Shown here piece after piece: positions 15,800 to 21,631 of a stretch of 40,029 nt of DNA. The stretch is from assembly GCA_900546515.1 (NCBI GenBank), contig URDG01000024.1, forward strand, positions 1 to 40,029, read 5' to 3'. This DNA comes from an uncultured Eubacteriales bacterium (lineage in GTDB: Bacteria > Bacillota > Clostridia > Oscillospirales > Oscillospiraceae). A program made the position numbers and the translations under genes. Every line of letters begins with the position of its first letter. The stretch's first letter is position 1. Under the pieces are notes generated by a model, which saw only the letters and a program-made list of their open reading frames with translations, made no database searches and was not told where the DNA came from.

Positions 15800-16825
15800 A
15801 TGAATTACAACGAAGTTCTCGCCGCGGCAAGGGAGTGCGTCGGCCCGTACTGCAAGGCCTGCCCCGTCTGCAACGGACGCGCCTGCGCCAACACCATGCC
15901 CGGCCCCGGCTGCAAGTTCCCCGGCAATGCGGCTGCGCGCAACTATGACAAGTGGCAGGAGATATGCGTGAATATGGACACGCTCTGCCCCAACTTTGCC
16001 GATCCCGACGTCTCATTTGAGATGTTCGGGCACACCTTCTCAGCCCCGATATTTGCCGCTCCGCTCGGCGCGCTCGACATGCACTACGGTCCCAAGTACA
16101 AGGATCAGCAGTACAATGCGCTGCTGATGAAGGCCGCGGCCGACTACGGCGTTATGGCCTTCACGGGCGACGGCGTAGACCCGGACGTCATGAAAACCGC
16201 CGTCAAGGACAGCTCCGCTATCGGCGGCATGAGCGTTCCGACGATCAAACCGTGGAATAAGGAGGCCGTATTTGAAAAGCTCGACGTCGCAAATGCAGCC
16301 GGCATATTCGCCGCCGCAATGGACGTAGACGGCGCAGGTCTCCCCTTCCTCAAGAAGATGAATCCTAATGCCGGCAGCAAAACAGTCGACGAAATGCGCG
16401 AGATTATAAATTACGCGAAGATGCCTTTCATTATTAAAGGTATCATGACGCCCGCAGGCGCCGTCAAGGCGGCAGAGTCCGGCGCAAAGGCAATAGTCGT
16501 TTCCAACCACGGTGGGCGCGTTCAGGGCGGCGTACCGTCTACAGCTGAGGTCCTGCCCGCCATCGCAGACGCCGTAAAGGGCAGGCTCACCATCATCGTT
16601 GACGGCGGCATACGCTCCGGCGTCGACGTGTTCCGCGCGATTGCACTCGGCGCGGACGCCGTGCTCATCGGCCGTCCCGTTCTCACCGCAGTCTATGGCG
16701 GCGGCGCTGAGGGCTTCAAGGTCTATATGGACAAGATCGTCGGCGAACTCAAGTCCACCATGACGATGTGCGGCGCAGCAAGCCTGAAGGAGATCACGAA
16801 GGACAAGATCTGGCAGGGCAGATAA
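15800..16825 (+). CDS. FMN-dependent alpha-hydroxy-acid oxidase/dehydrogenase with Cys-rich N-terminus
   Basis: This 341-residue protein belongs to the lactate oxidase/glycolate oxidase/isopentenyl-diphosphate isomerase-2-like TIM-barrel superfamily. FMN-site features are the IIKG lysine (Lys213), the catalytic SNHGGR motif with His237 and Arg240, and the phosphate-binding DGGIRSGVDVFRAIALGA and LIGRP segments at the C-terminus. The N-terminus is unusual. Cys13, Cys18, Cys21, Cys24, Cys29 and Cys38 fall within 26 residues, suggesting a metal or Fe-S site in addition to FMN. Clostridia commonly carry this form, annotated only as alpha-hydroxy-acid oxidising protein, and its substrate is not known. 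In an anaerobe it is more likely a dehydrogenase than an oxygen-using oxidase. It has its own promoter, a GGAGG site and a terminator. Confidence 0.85.
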   Translation: MNYNEVLAAARECVGPYCKACPVCNGRACANTMPGPGCKFPGNAAARNYDKWQEICVNMDTLCPNFADPDVSFEMFGHTFSAPIFAAPLGALDMHYGPKYKDQQYNALLMKAAADYGVMAFTGDGVDPDVMKTAVKDSSAIGGMSVPTIKPWNKEAVFEKLDVANAAGIFAAAMDVDGAGLPFLKKMNPNAGSKTVDEMREIINYAKMPFIIKGIMTPAGAVKAAESGAKAIVVSNHGGRVQGGVPSTAEVLPAIADAVKGRLTIIVDGGIRSGVDVFRAIALGADAVLIGRPVLTAVYGGGAEGFKVYMDKIVGELKSTMTMCGAASLKEITKDKIWQGR

Positions 16826-16859
16826 GCTCAAAAAAACTATAACATCAGCAACAGAAAGA

Positions 16860-16893
16860 GCGGAGCTCCTGAAATGGAAACTCCGCCCTTTTT
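16860..16893 (+). terminator. Rho-independent terminator of the hydroxy-acid oxidase gene
   Basis: The stem GCGGAG (16860-16865) pairs with CTCCGC (16881-16886), followed by CCTTTTT. It lies 34 bases after the stop codon. Confidence 0.8.
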
Positions 16894-16952
16894 AGTTATG
16901 TAAATTATTTTATGTAAACTCTATTATGTTTATAATATTATGTGTATTAAGT

Positions 16953-16982
16953 AAGAAAATGAGCGCCGGACTGCGGCGCTCA
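16953..16982 (-). terminator. Rho-independent terminator of the DtxR-family gene
   Basis: A 9-base-pair stem (TGAGCGCCG at 16960-16968 with CGGCGCTCA at 16974-16982) is followed on the minus strand by TTTTCTT. It lies about 40 bases past the stop codon of the repressor gene. The AT-rich bases between this and the convergent terminator hold nothing else recognisable. Confidence 0.78.
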
Positions 16983-17021
16983 TACTACTCATACTATATC
17001 ATATATATCTTATTCTTATTT

Positions 17022-17438
17022 TTACCGATCCGCTTCCCTGTCGTCCTCAGGTTCTTTGAAAACGTTTCTCTCAAGCTCACGCCTTACATGCGAGCATATG
17101 GCCTCAAACGAGACCTCGCTCAGGTCATGCTCCAGCTTGCAGGCGTCGGTCTCTGCGATTTCTCTGTCAACGCCAAGCATTTCGAGGAAGCGCGTGAGCG
17201 CCTTATGCCTGTCCAGCATGCTCGATGCTATCTCCATGCCGCTGTCTGTGAGCGTGATAAGTCCGTCCTTGTCCATGGTGATATACCCGCCTTCCTTGAG
17301 GCGCTTCGTCGCATAGGTGACGCTGGGCTTTGTCACGCCAAGCTGCTCGGCAATATCAATAGACCGGATGTAGCCGTGCTTTTCCTTCATCATCAGCATG
17401 GCTTCCAGATAATCCTCAGAGGCTTTTTGTATCACCAT
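17022..17438 (-). CDS. DtxR/MntR-family metal-dependent repressor (probable iron regulator)
   Basis: This 138-residue regulator has an N-terminal winged helix-turn-helix (about 5-65; SIDIAEQLGVTKPSVTY is the recognition region) and a dimerisation/metal-binding domain. Ligand positions resemble family members: Asp9 and Glu12 in SEDYLEA, a His in DRHKALTRFL, and an Asp-Ala-Cys-Lys-Leu-Glu-His segment. The Cys-x-x-Glu-His pattern matches the iron-binding DtxR/IdeR type (Cys102, Glu105, His106), not the Glu of MntR, while the Asp at position 9 is MntR-like. It diverges from feoA-feoA-feoB and probably represses that operon when Fe(II) is plentiful. The ATG at 17438 is preferred over a TTG at 17462 because family proteins begin just before this segment. 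Neither start has a strong ribosome binding site. Confidence 0.87.
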   Translation of the reverse strand: MVIQKASEDYLEAMLMMKEKHGYIRSIDIAEQLGVTKPSVTYATKRLKEGGYITMDKDGLITLTDSGMEIASSMLDRHKALTRFLEMLGVDREIAETDACKLEHDLSEVSFEAICSHVRRELERNVFKEPEDDREADR

Positions 17439-17479
17439 AGTATAATTTACACCAGCTTTCAATATTATGTATACTTTAA

Positions 17480-17496
17480 GTTAACACAATTTAACC
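17480..17496. promoter_or_regulatory. Candidate operator 1 (GTTAA-N6-TTAAC), repressor side
   Basis: A palindrome GTTAA-CACAAT-TTAAC (17480-17495) lies 42-57 bases upstream of the repressor start, within its presumed promoter. It shares the arms and the right-hand AATTTAACC with operator 2, which suggests autoregulation. Confidence 0.55.
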
Positions 17497-17533
17497 AAAA
17501 AAGCAAGGGGATAAAAAAAAATTAAAAAAACTA

Positions 17534-17562
17534 TTGACACAGCGGGTTAGGTATGTTAAACT
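17534..17562 (+). promoter_or_regulatory. Promoter of the feo operon
   Basis: A perfect TTGACA (17534-17539) and TAAACT (17557-17562) are separated by 17 bases and lie about 90 bases upstream of the first feoA. The spacer contains a GGTTAGG half-site reminiscent of DtxR boxes. Confidence 0.7.
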
Positions 17563-17569
17563 CCTACAC

Positions 17570-17587
17570 GGTTAAAGGAATTTAACC
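17570..17587. promoter_or_regulatory. Candidate operator 2 (GGTTAAA-N4-TTTAACC), feo side
   Basis: A perfect inverted repeat with 7-base arms (17570-17576 and 17581-17587) starts 8 bases after the feo -10 element. A bound repressor would overlap the transcription start. It contains the same GTTAA-N6-TTAAC core as operator 1. Two further AGTTAAA direct repeats lie at about 17604 and 17624. Confidence 0.62.
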
Positions 17588-17651
17588 CTTTTGTTTGGGG
17601 CAAAGTTAAATTTCTCTAATTATAGTTAAAGAGATCAAAGGAGGAAGTAAA

Positions 17652-17864
17652 ATGATGCCTCTTGCACTTGCAGATGCCGGTGAGGAGATGATGATCCGCA
17701 AGATCGGCGGCTCTCCCGAAGTCAAAAAGCATCTGGAAGATCTGGGCTTTGTCGTCGGCGACACGGCGACTGTGATAACCACGCTCAACGGCAATGTTAT
17801 CGTCAAGGTCAAGGAGACGCGCGTTGCGATAAGCGAGGAAATGGCCCGCAAAATCATGGTTTAA
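17652..17864 (+). CDS. feoA: FeoA-domain protein, first copy
   Basis: This 70-residue SH3-like FeoA protein works with the FeoB ferrous-iron transporter at the membrane's inner face. It shows the family's Gly-Gly-Ser-Pro-Glu-Val-Lys-Lys-His-Leu-Glu-Asp-Leu-Gly-Phe turn, followed by Val-Gly-Asp and beta strands. This form resembles clostridial FeoA proteins with a variable N-terminus (Met-Met-Pro-Leu-Ala-Leu-Ala). The start ATG follows GGAGGAAGTAAA. It is the first gene of the feo operon, 32 bases before the second feoA. FeoA probably tunes FeoB activity; the exact mechanism is unsettled. Confidence 0.9.
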   Translation: MMPLALADAGEEMMIRKIGGSPEVKKHLEDLGFVVGDTATVITTLNGNVIVKVKETRVAISEEMARKIMV

Positions 17865-17896
17865 TCAAATTATTGATTATAGGAGGAGAACAGAGA

Positions 17897-18118
17897 ATGA
17901 AAACACTGAAACAGGCGAAGATTGGCGAGACTGTCAAGGTCGTCAAGCTTCACGGTGAAGGCCCTGTAAAGCGCCGGATAATGGATATGGGCATCACCAA
18001 GGGTACTGAGGTCTATATCCGCAAGGTGGCACCTCTGGGCGATCCCATTGAAGTGACCGTTCGCGGTTACGAGCTCTCTCTTCGTAAGGCTGACGCCGAG
18101 ATGATCGAGACTGAGTGA
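17897..18118 (+). CDS. feoA: FeoA-domain protein, second copy
   Basis: This 73-residue FeoA-fold protein has a typical Lys-Arg-Arg-Ile-Met-Asp-Met-Gly-Ile motif, a Lys-Gly-Thr-Glu-Val segment and the C-terminal Val-Arg-Gly-Tyr-Glu-Leu-Ser-Leu-Arg strand. It is the more canonical of the two FeoA copies. The frame opens 8 codons earlier, but the ATG at 17897 is chosen because AGGAGG lies 9-11 bases upstream. Tandem feoA genes before feoB are common in clostridia and probably give a hetero- or homo-oligomeric regulatory partner for FeoB. It ends 45 bases before feoB. Confidence 0.92.
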   Translation: MKTLKQAKIGETVKVVKLHGEGPVKRRIMDMGITKGTEVYIRKVAPLGDPIEVTVRGYELSLRKADAEMIETE

Positions 18119-18163
18119 TTCTAAAATAGTTTAGTGTTTTGGCAAAAAGGAGTTTTTTGAAAA

Positions 18164-20563
18164 ATGGACAAACAGATCAAGATTGCTCTTGCCGGTAACC
18201 CTAACTGCGGCAAGACCACACTGTTCAATGCGCTGACAGGTTCCAACCAGTTCGTCGGCAACTGGCCCGGCGTCACGGTTGAGAAGAAGGAAGGCAAACT
18301 GAAAAAGCATGATGACGTCGTTATCATGGACCTTCCCGGTATCTATTCCCTCTCTCCGTACACTCTGGAAGAGGTCGTTGCACGTAACTACCTTATTGAG
18401 CAGCGTCCCGATGCAATACTGAACATCATCGACGGTACGAACCTTGAGCGTAACCTCTACCTCACCACCCAGCTCACCGAGCTCGGTATTCCCGTTGTTA
18501 TCGCCGTCAACATGATGGACGTCGTCCGCAAGTCCGGCGACAGCATCAACATCAAGGAGCTGTCCCGCGAGCTCGGCTGCAAGGTCATTGAGATCTCCGC
18601 ACTGAAGGGCGAGGGCGTTATGGAAGCCGCCGAGGCCGCCATTGAGGCTGCCAAGAACGGCAAGACCGTTCCCCAGCACACCTTCTCCGGTCCCGTTGAG
18701 CACGCTATCGCTCATATCGAGGAAGCTGTCGTTCACGAGATGCCTGAAGAACAGCAGCGCTGGTATGCGATCAAGGTTTTCGAGCGCGACGACAAGGTGC
18801 TTGAAAAGCTGAACATCGCAGCTGATGTCAAGGCTCACGTTGAAGAGGACATCAAGGCCGCCGAGAAGGAACTCGACGACGATGCAGAAAGCATCATCAC
18901 CAATGAGCGTTATCTCTACATAGCCCAGATAATCAAGGGCTGCTACAAGAAAAAGAACAAGGGCGGCATGACCACCTCCGATAAGATCGACCGCATCGTC
19001 ACTAACCGCTGGCTCGGTCTCCCGATATTCGCTCTTGTCATGTACCTTGTGTACTACCTCGCAATGGTCACTGTCGGCGCATCCGCGACCGACTGGGCAA
19101 ACGACGGACTGTTCGGCGACGGCTGGCACCTGTTCGGTATCGGTTCCGCTGAGTACAACGAAGTCGCAGAAGAGTGGGGCGACGCCTCCAATATCGTAGA
19201 CGGCTACGAAGCATACGTTGAAGAAAACGGCGAGCCCGCCGACGGCACCTTCACCTACGATGTAGAAGATGAAGAGACCCTCGCAGTGACCACCGAGACC
19301 GCTACCATTGAAGACTACGAAGCGGCACAGGCCACTCTCGATGAGCTCGGCGACGAGCCCGATCCTGCGGACTACGGCGTATGGGTTCCCGGCGTTCCTG
19401 TTCTGATAGGCAATGCACTTGAGTCCGTTAACTGCGCAGAATGGCTGCAGGGACTTATCCTCGACGGTATTGTAGCCGGTGTCGGCGCAGTCCTCGGTTT
19501 CGTTCCTCAGATGCTCGTTCTGTTCCTGCTCCTCGCTATCCTCGAAGCATGCGGCTACATGGCACGTATCGCCTTCGTTCTTGACCGTATCTTCCGCAAG
19601 TTCGGTCTTTCCGGTAAATCCTTCATTCCTATGCTCATCGGCACCGGCTGTGGTGTTCCGGGCGTCATGGCTTCCCGTACCATCGAGAACGAGCGTGACC
19701 GCCGTATGACCATCATGACCACCACATTCATCCCCTGCGGCGCTAAGGTCCCGTTCATCGCAATGGTTGCAGGTGCTATCTTCGGCGGCGCTGCATGGGT
19801 CGCAACCTCCGCTTACTTTGTCGGCATGGCTGCCATTATCATTTCCGGTATCATTCTCAAGAAGACCAAGATGTTCGCCGGCGACCCCGCACCTTTCGTT
19901 ATGGAGCTGCCCGCATACCACTGGCCCACGGTCAGCAACGTTCTCCGCTCCATGTGGGAGCGCGGCTGGTCATTCATCAAGAAGGCCGGTACCATCATCC
20001 TGCTTTCCACTATCCTCGTCTGGTTCACCACTTACTTCGGAGTTGTAGACGGTGCGTTCCGTATGCTCTCTGAGGACGAGATCGACTACTCCATCCTCGC
20101 TTCTATCGGCAATGCGATCGCCTGGATCTTTGCTCCTCTTGGCTGGGGCAACTGGCAGGCAGCCGTTGCATCCATCACCGGCCTTGTTGCAAAAGAGAAC
20201 ATTGTCGGTACTCTGGGTATTCTTTACGGCGGCTCCGGCGATGTGTACGGCTCTCTCGCAGCAGCCTTCACTCCCGTTGCAGGCTACTCCTTCCTCGTGT
20301 TCAACCTGCTGTGCGCCCCCTGCTTCGCAGCTATCGGTGCTATCAAGCGTGAGATGAACAACTCCAAGTGGACTTGGTTCGCTATCGGTTACCAGTGCGG
20401 CTTCGCTTATATCTGCGCACTCATGGTCAACCAGTTCGGCTGCCTGTTCACCGGAAGCGTCAATGTCATCGGTCTGATCTTTGCAGTAGCGTTCTTCGCC
20501 GGCATCATCTACATGCTGGTAAAGCCCTACAAGGAAGCCACCAAGCTCTCCGCAAGACTCTGA
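18164..20563 (+). CDS. feoB: Ferrous iron transport protein B with acidic external insertion
   Basis: This 799-residue GTP-dependent Fe(II) importer has an N-terminal G domain with G1 GNPNCGKTT (11-19), G3 DLPG (56-59) and G4 NMMD (116-119). A helical GDI-like region follows, then a membrane domain with about 8-10 helices (from residue 285). The two Gate motifs surround Cys496 (GTGCGVPGVMASRT) and Cys525 (FIPCGAKVPF). An acidic insertion of roughly 80 residues (about 325-405) between the first and second membrane segments is absent from the E. coli-type protein, as I recall it. It is Asp/Glu-rich and lies on the predicted outer face. A ribosome binding site AGGAG lies 11 bases before the ATG. 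It is transcribed with the two feoA genes and probably iron-repressed. Confidence 0.97.
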   Translation: MDKQIKIALAGNPNCGKTTLFNALTGSNQFVGNWPGVTVEKKEGKLKKHDDVVIMDLPGIYSLSPYTLEEVVARNYLIEQRPDAILNIIDGTNLERNLYLTTQLTELGIPVVIAVNMMDVVRKSGDSINIKELSRELGCKVIEISALKGEGVMEAAEAAIEAAKNGKTVPQHTFSGPVEHAIAHIEEAVVHEMPEEQQRWYAIKVFERDDKVLEKLNIAADVKAHVEEDIKAAEKELDDDAESIITNERYLYIAQIIKGCYKKKNKGGMTTSDKIDRIVTNRWLGLPIFALVMYLVYYLAMVTVGASATDWANDGLFGDGWHLFGIGSAEYNEVAEEWGDASNIVDGYEAYVEENGEPADGTFTYDVEDEETLAVTTETATIEDYEAAQATLDELGDEPDPADYGVWVPGVPVLIGNALESVNCAEWLQGLILDGIVAGVGAVLGFVPQMLVLFLLLAILEACGYMARIAFVLDRIFRKFGLSGKSFIPMLIGTGCGVPGVMASRTIENERDRRMTIMTTTFIPCGAKVPFIAMVAGAIFGGAAWVATSAYFVGMAAIIISGIILKKTKMFAGDPAPFVMELPAYHWPTVSNVLRSMWERGWSFIKKAGTIILLSTILVWFTTYFGVVDGAFRMLSEDEIDYSILASIGNAIAWIFAPLGWGNWQAAVASITGLVAKENIVGTLGILYGGSGDVYGSLAAAFTPVAGYSFLVFNLLCAPCFAAIGAIKREMNNSKWTWFAIGYQCGFAYICALMVNQFGCLFTGSVNVIGLIFAVAFFAGIIYMLVKPYKEATKLSARL

Positions 20564-20580
20564 TCTGAACGATCCCGCAT

Positions 20581-20623
20581 GTACGGGAAAGAGATCGAAT
20601 ATATCAGATTTTCTTTCCCGTGC
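20581..20623 (+). other. Stem-loop in the feoB to small-gene intergenic region
   Basis: ACGGGAAAGA (20583-20592) and its exact complement (20612-20621) form a 10-base-pair stem, extendable by a G-U and two further pairs, with a loop of about 19 bases. No U-run follows, so it may be an mRNA processing or stability structure. Confidence 0.5.
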
Positions 20624-20671
20624 ACCACTAATTTGCTTACTGCTTAATTTCTTCATAAAGGGGTGATTTCC

Positions 20672-20854
20672 GTGATAAATTTTCTTGCCGCCAACCTTTC
20701 CACTATCCTTATTTGCATTGTACTGATAGCCATTGTTGTCTCCATCTCCATATACCTCGTGCGTCAGAAAAAGCAGGGAAAGAACTCCTGCGGCGCCGGA
20801 TGTGCAAGCTGTGCGATGCACGGTGCATGTCATAACGGAGGCTGCCGCAAGTAA
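20672..20854 (+). CDS. FeoB-associated Cys-rich membrane protein
   Basis: This 60-residue peptide has one transmembrane helix (about 10-32), a basic stretch (Arg-Gln-Lys-Lys-Gln-Gly-Lys) and a short tail with six cysteines in Cys-x3-Cys-x2-Cys-type spacing plus His residues. This matches the small FeoB-associated Cys-rich proteins (FeoC-like position) found after feoB in Firmicutes. It may pass or sense iron at the membrane, but its function is not established. The GTG at 20672 is preferred because AAGGGG lies about 8-10 bases upstream; another GTG lies 3 codons earlier. A strong terminator follows directly, closing the feo operon. Confidence 0.88.
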   Translation: MINFLAANLSTILICIVLIAIVVSISIYLVRQKKQGKNSCGAGCASCAMHGACHNGGCRK

Positions 20855-20859
20855 GAAAA

Positions 20860-20901
20860 GGGAGATGCAGTTCTTCACCTCTCTGCATCTCCCATATTTT
20901 T
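20860..20901 (+). terminator. Rho-independent terminator of the feo operon
   Basis: A perfect 11-base-pair stem (GGGAGATGCAG at 20860-20870 with 20883-20893) is followed by ATATTTTT. It lies just after the Cys-rich peptide gene and just before the ribosome binding site of the next gene. Confidence 0.88.
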
Positions 20902-20917
20902 ACCCCGGAGGTTAAAT

Positions 20918-21295
20918 ATGACTAACCAAAATGTATGCCTGACCACCTCAAACATTAAATATCTCATCGGCATGTGGGAGCTCGGCGCCGCCGAAAAGGG
21001 CGTGCGCAGCATAGATCTAGCGAAAAAGATGAACACCTCCAAGCCCAGCACACACGCCATGGTGCTCAACCTCTGTGATAAAGGACTCGTACTGAAAGAT
21101 GAAAGCGCCGTACTGCATCTGACCGAAAAGGGAGCCGTGCTGTCCGAGGAATATGCACGCTGCTACACTCCGCTGCTGAGCAAGCTGCAGATGCTTCTCC
21201 AGCTCGGTGCGGATGACTGCCGCGACGCGGCCTGCTCGATACTCACGCAGGTTCAGGAACGCCTGCCGGAGTTCGCTGCAACGTTGAATGTCTGA
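20918..21295 (+). CDS. DtxR-like winged-helix regulator without the usual metal ligands
   Basis: This 125-residue protein aligns by eye with the repressor at 17022-17438. It has a winged helix with GVRSIDLAKKMNTSKPSTHA (28-47) followed by a Leu-Thr-Glu-Lys-Gly wing, then a short helical domain. The metal-binding positions are altered. The Asp/Glu pair near the N-terminus is Ser-Asn-Ile-Lys, the RH motif is Arg-Cys (81-82), and the Cys-x2-Glu-His cluster is replaced by Ala-Cys-Ser-Ile-Leu-Thr. It has five cysteines (7, 53, 82, 101, 106), which might sense metal or redox in another way. GGAGG lies before the ATG. Placed after the feo terminator and before an HMA protein gene, it is probably a regulator of metal genes. 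This role is inference. Confidence 0.78.
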   Translation: MTNQNVCLTTSNIKYLIGMWELGAAEKGVRSIDLAKKMNTSKPSTHAMVLNLCDKGLVLKDESAVLHLTEKGAVLSEEYARCYTPLLSKLQMLLQLGADDCRDAACSILTQVQERLPEFAATLNV

Positions 21296-21322
21296 TCTCA
21301 GTTTAATTAGATAGGAGCCACA

Positions 21323-21580
21323 ATGTTTGAAACAAAAATTAAAATCGACGGTATGATGTGCGGCATGTGCGAGTCGCACATAAACGATACGATCCGCAAT
21401 TCCTTTTCCGTAAAGAAGGTATCTTCTTCCCACTCAAAGGGAGAGGCTGTCATCATAAGCGAGGATAAGCTTGATGAAGAGGCCCTCAAGGCCGCAATCA
21501 GCGCCACAGGCTACGATGTGACCGGCATAACCGTACAGCCCTATGAAAAGAAAGGGCTTTTCGGTTTCCTTAAGAAGTAA
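21323..21580 (+). CDS. Small heavy-metal-associated (HMA) domain protein
   Basis: This 85-residue cytosolic protein has a ferredoxin-like HMA fold with the metal-binding loop Gly-Met-Met-Cys-Gly-Met-Cys (10-16), the Met-x-Cys-x2-Cys form of copper chaperones and P-type ATPase N-domains. The C-terminus adds a Lys/Phe-rich tail (KKGLFGFLKK). It may carry Cu(I) or another soft metal, or buffer iron-group metals. No copper ATPase is in the window, so the neighbouring feo locus is the only context. GGAG lies 6-7 bases before the ATG. It is 27 bases after the DtxR-like gene and probably co-transcribed with it, ending at a strong terminator. Confidence 0.85.
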   Translation: MFETKIKIDGMMCGMCESHINDTIRNSFSVKKVSSSHSKGEAVIISEDKLDEEALKAAISATGYDVTGITVQPYEKKGLFGFLKK

Positions 21581-21590
21581 TGTGATATTT

Positions 21591-21630
21591 AAAAGCCCTG
21601 TACACTCTGAAAAGAGCGTACAGGGCTTTT
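21591..21630. terminator. Bidirectional terminator with GNRA-type loop
   Basis: Arms AAAAGCCCTGTAC (21591-21603) and its complement (21618-21630) continue inward as CTCT/AGAG closed by a GAAA tetraloop. A- and T-tracts flank both sides. It separates the HMA gene (plus) from rqcH (minus), whose stop codon begins 2 bases away. Confidence 0.92.
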
Positions 21631-21631
21631 G

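Noticed and set aside
16894..16959. AT-rich stretch considered as a promoter or small RNA
   Set aside because: It sits between two convergent terminators and shows only low-complexity A/T with no paired -35 and -10 elements serving a gene.
18131..19921. Long minus-strand open frame opposite feoB
   Set aside because: It is antisense to feoB, with no ribosome binding site and low-complexity Asp/Glu/Gly/His composition. feoB is unambiguous.
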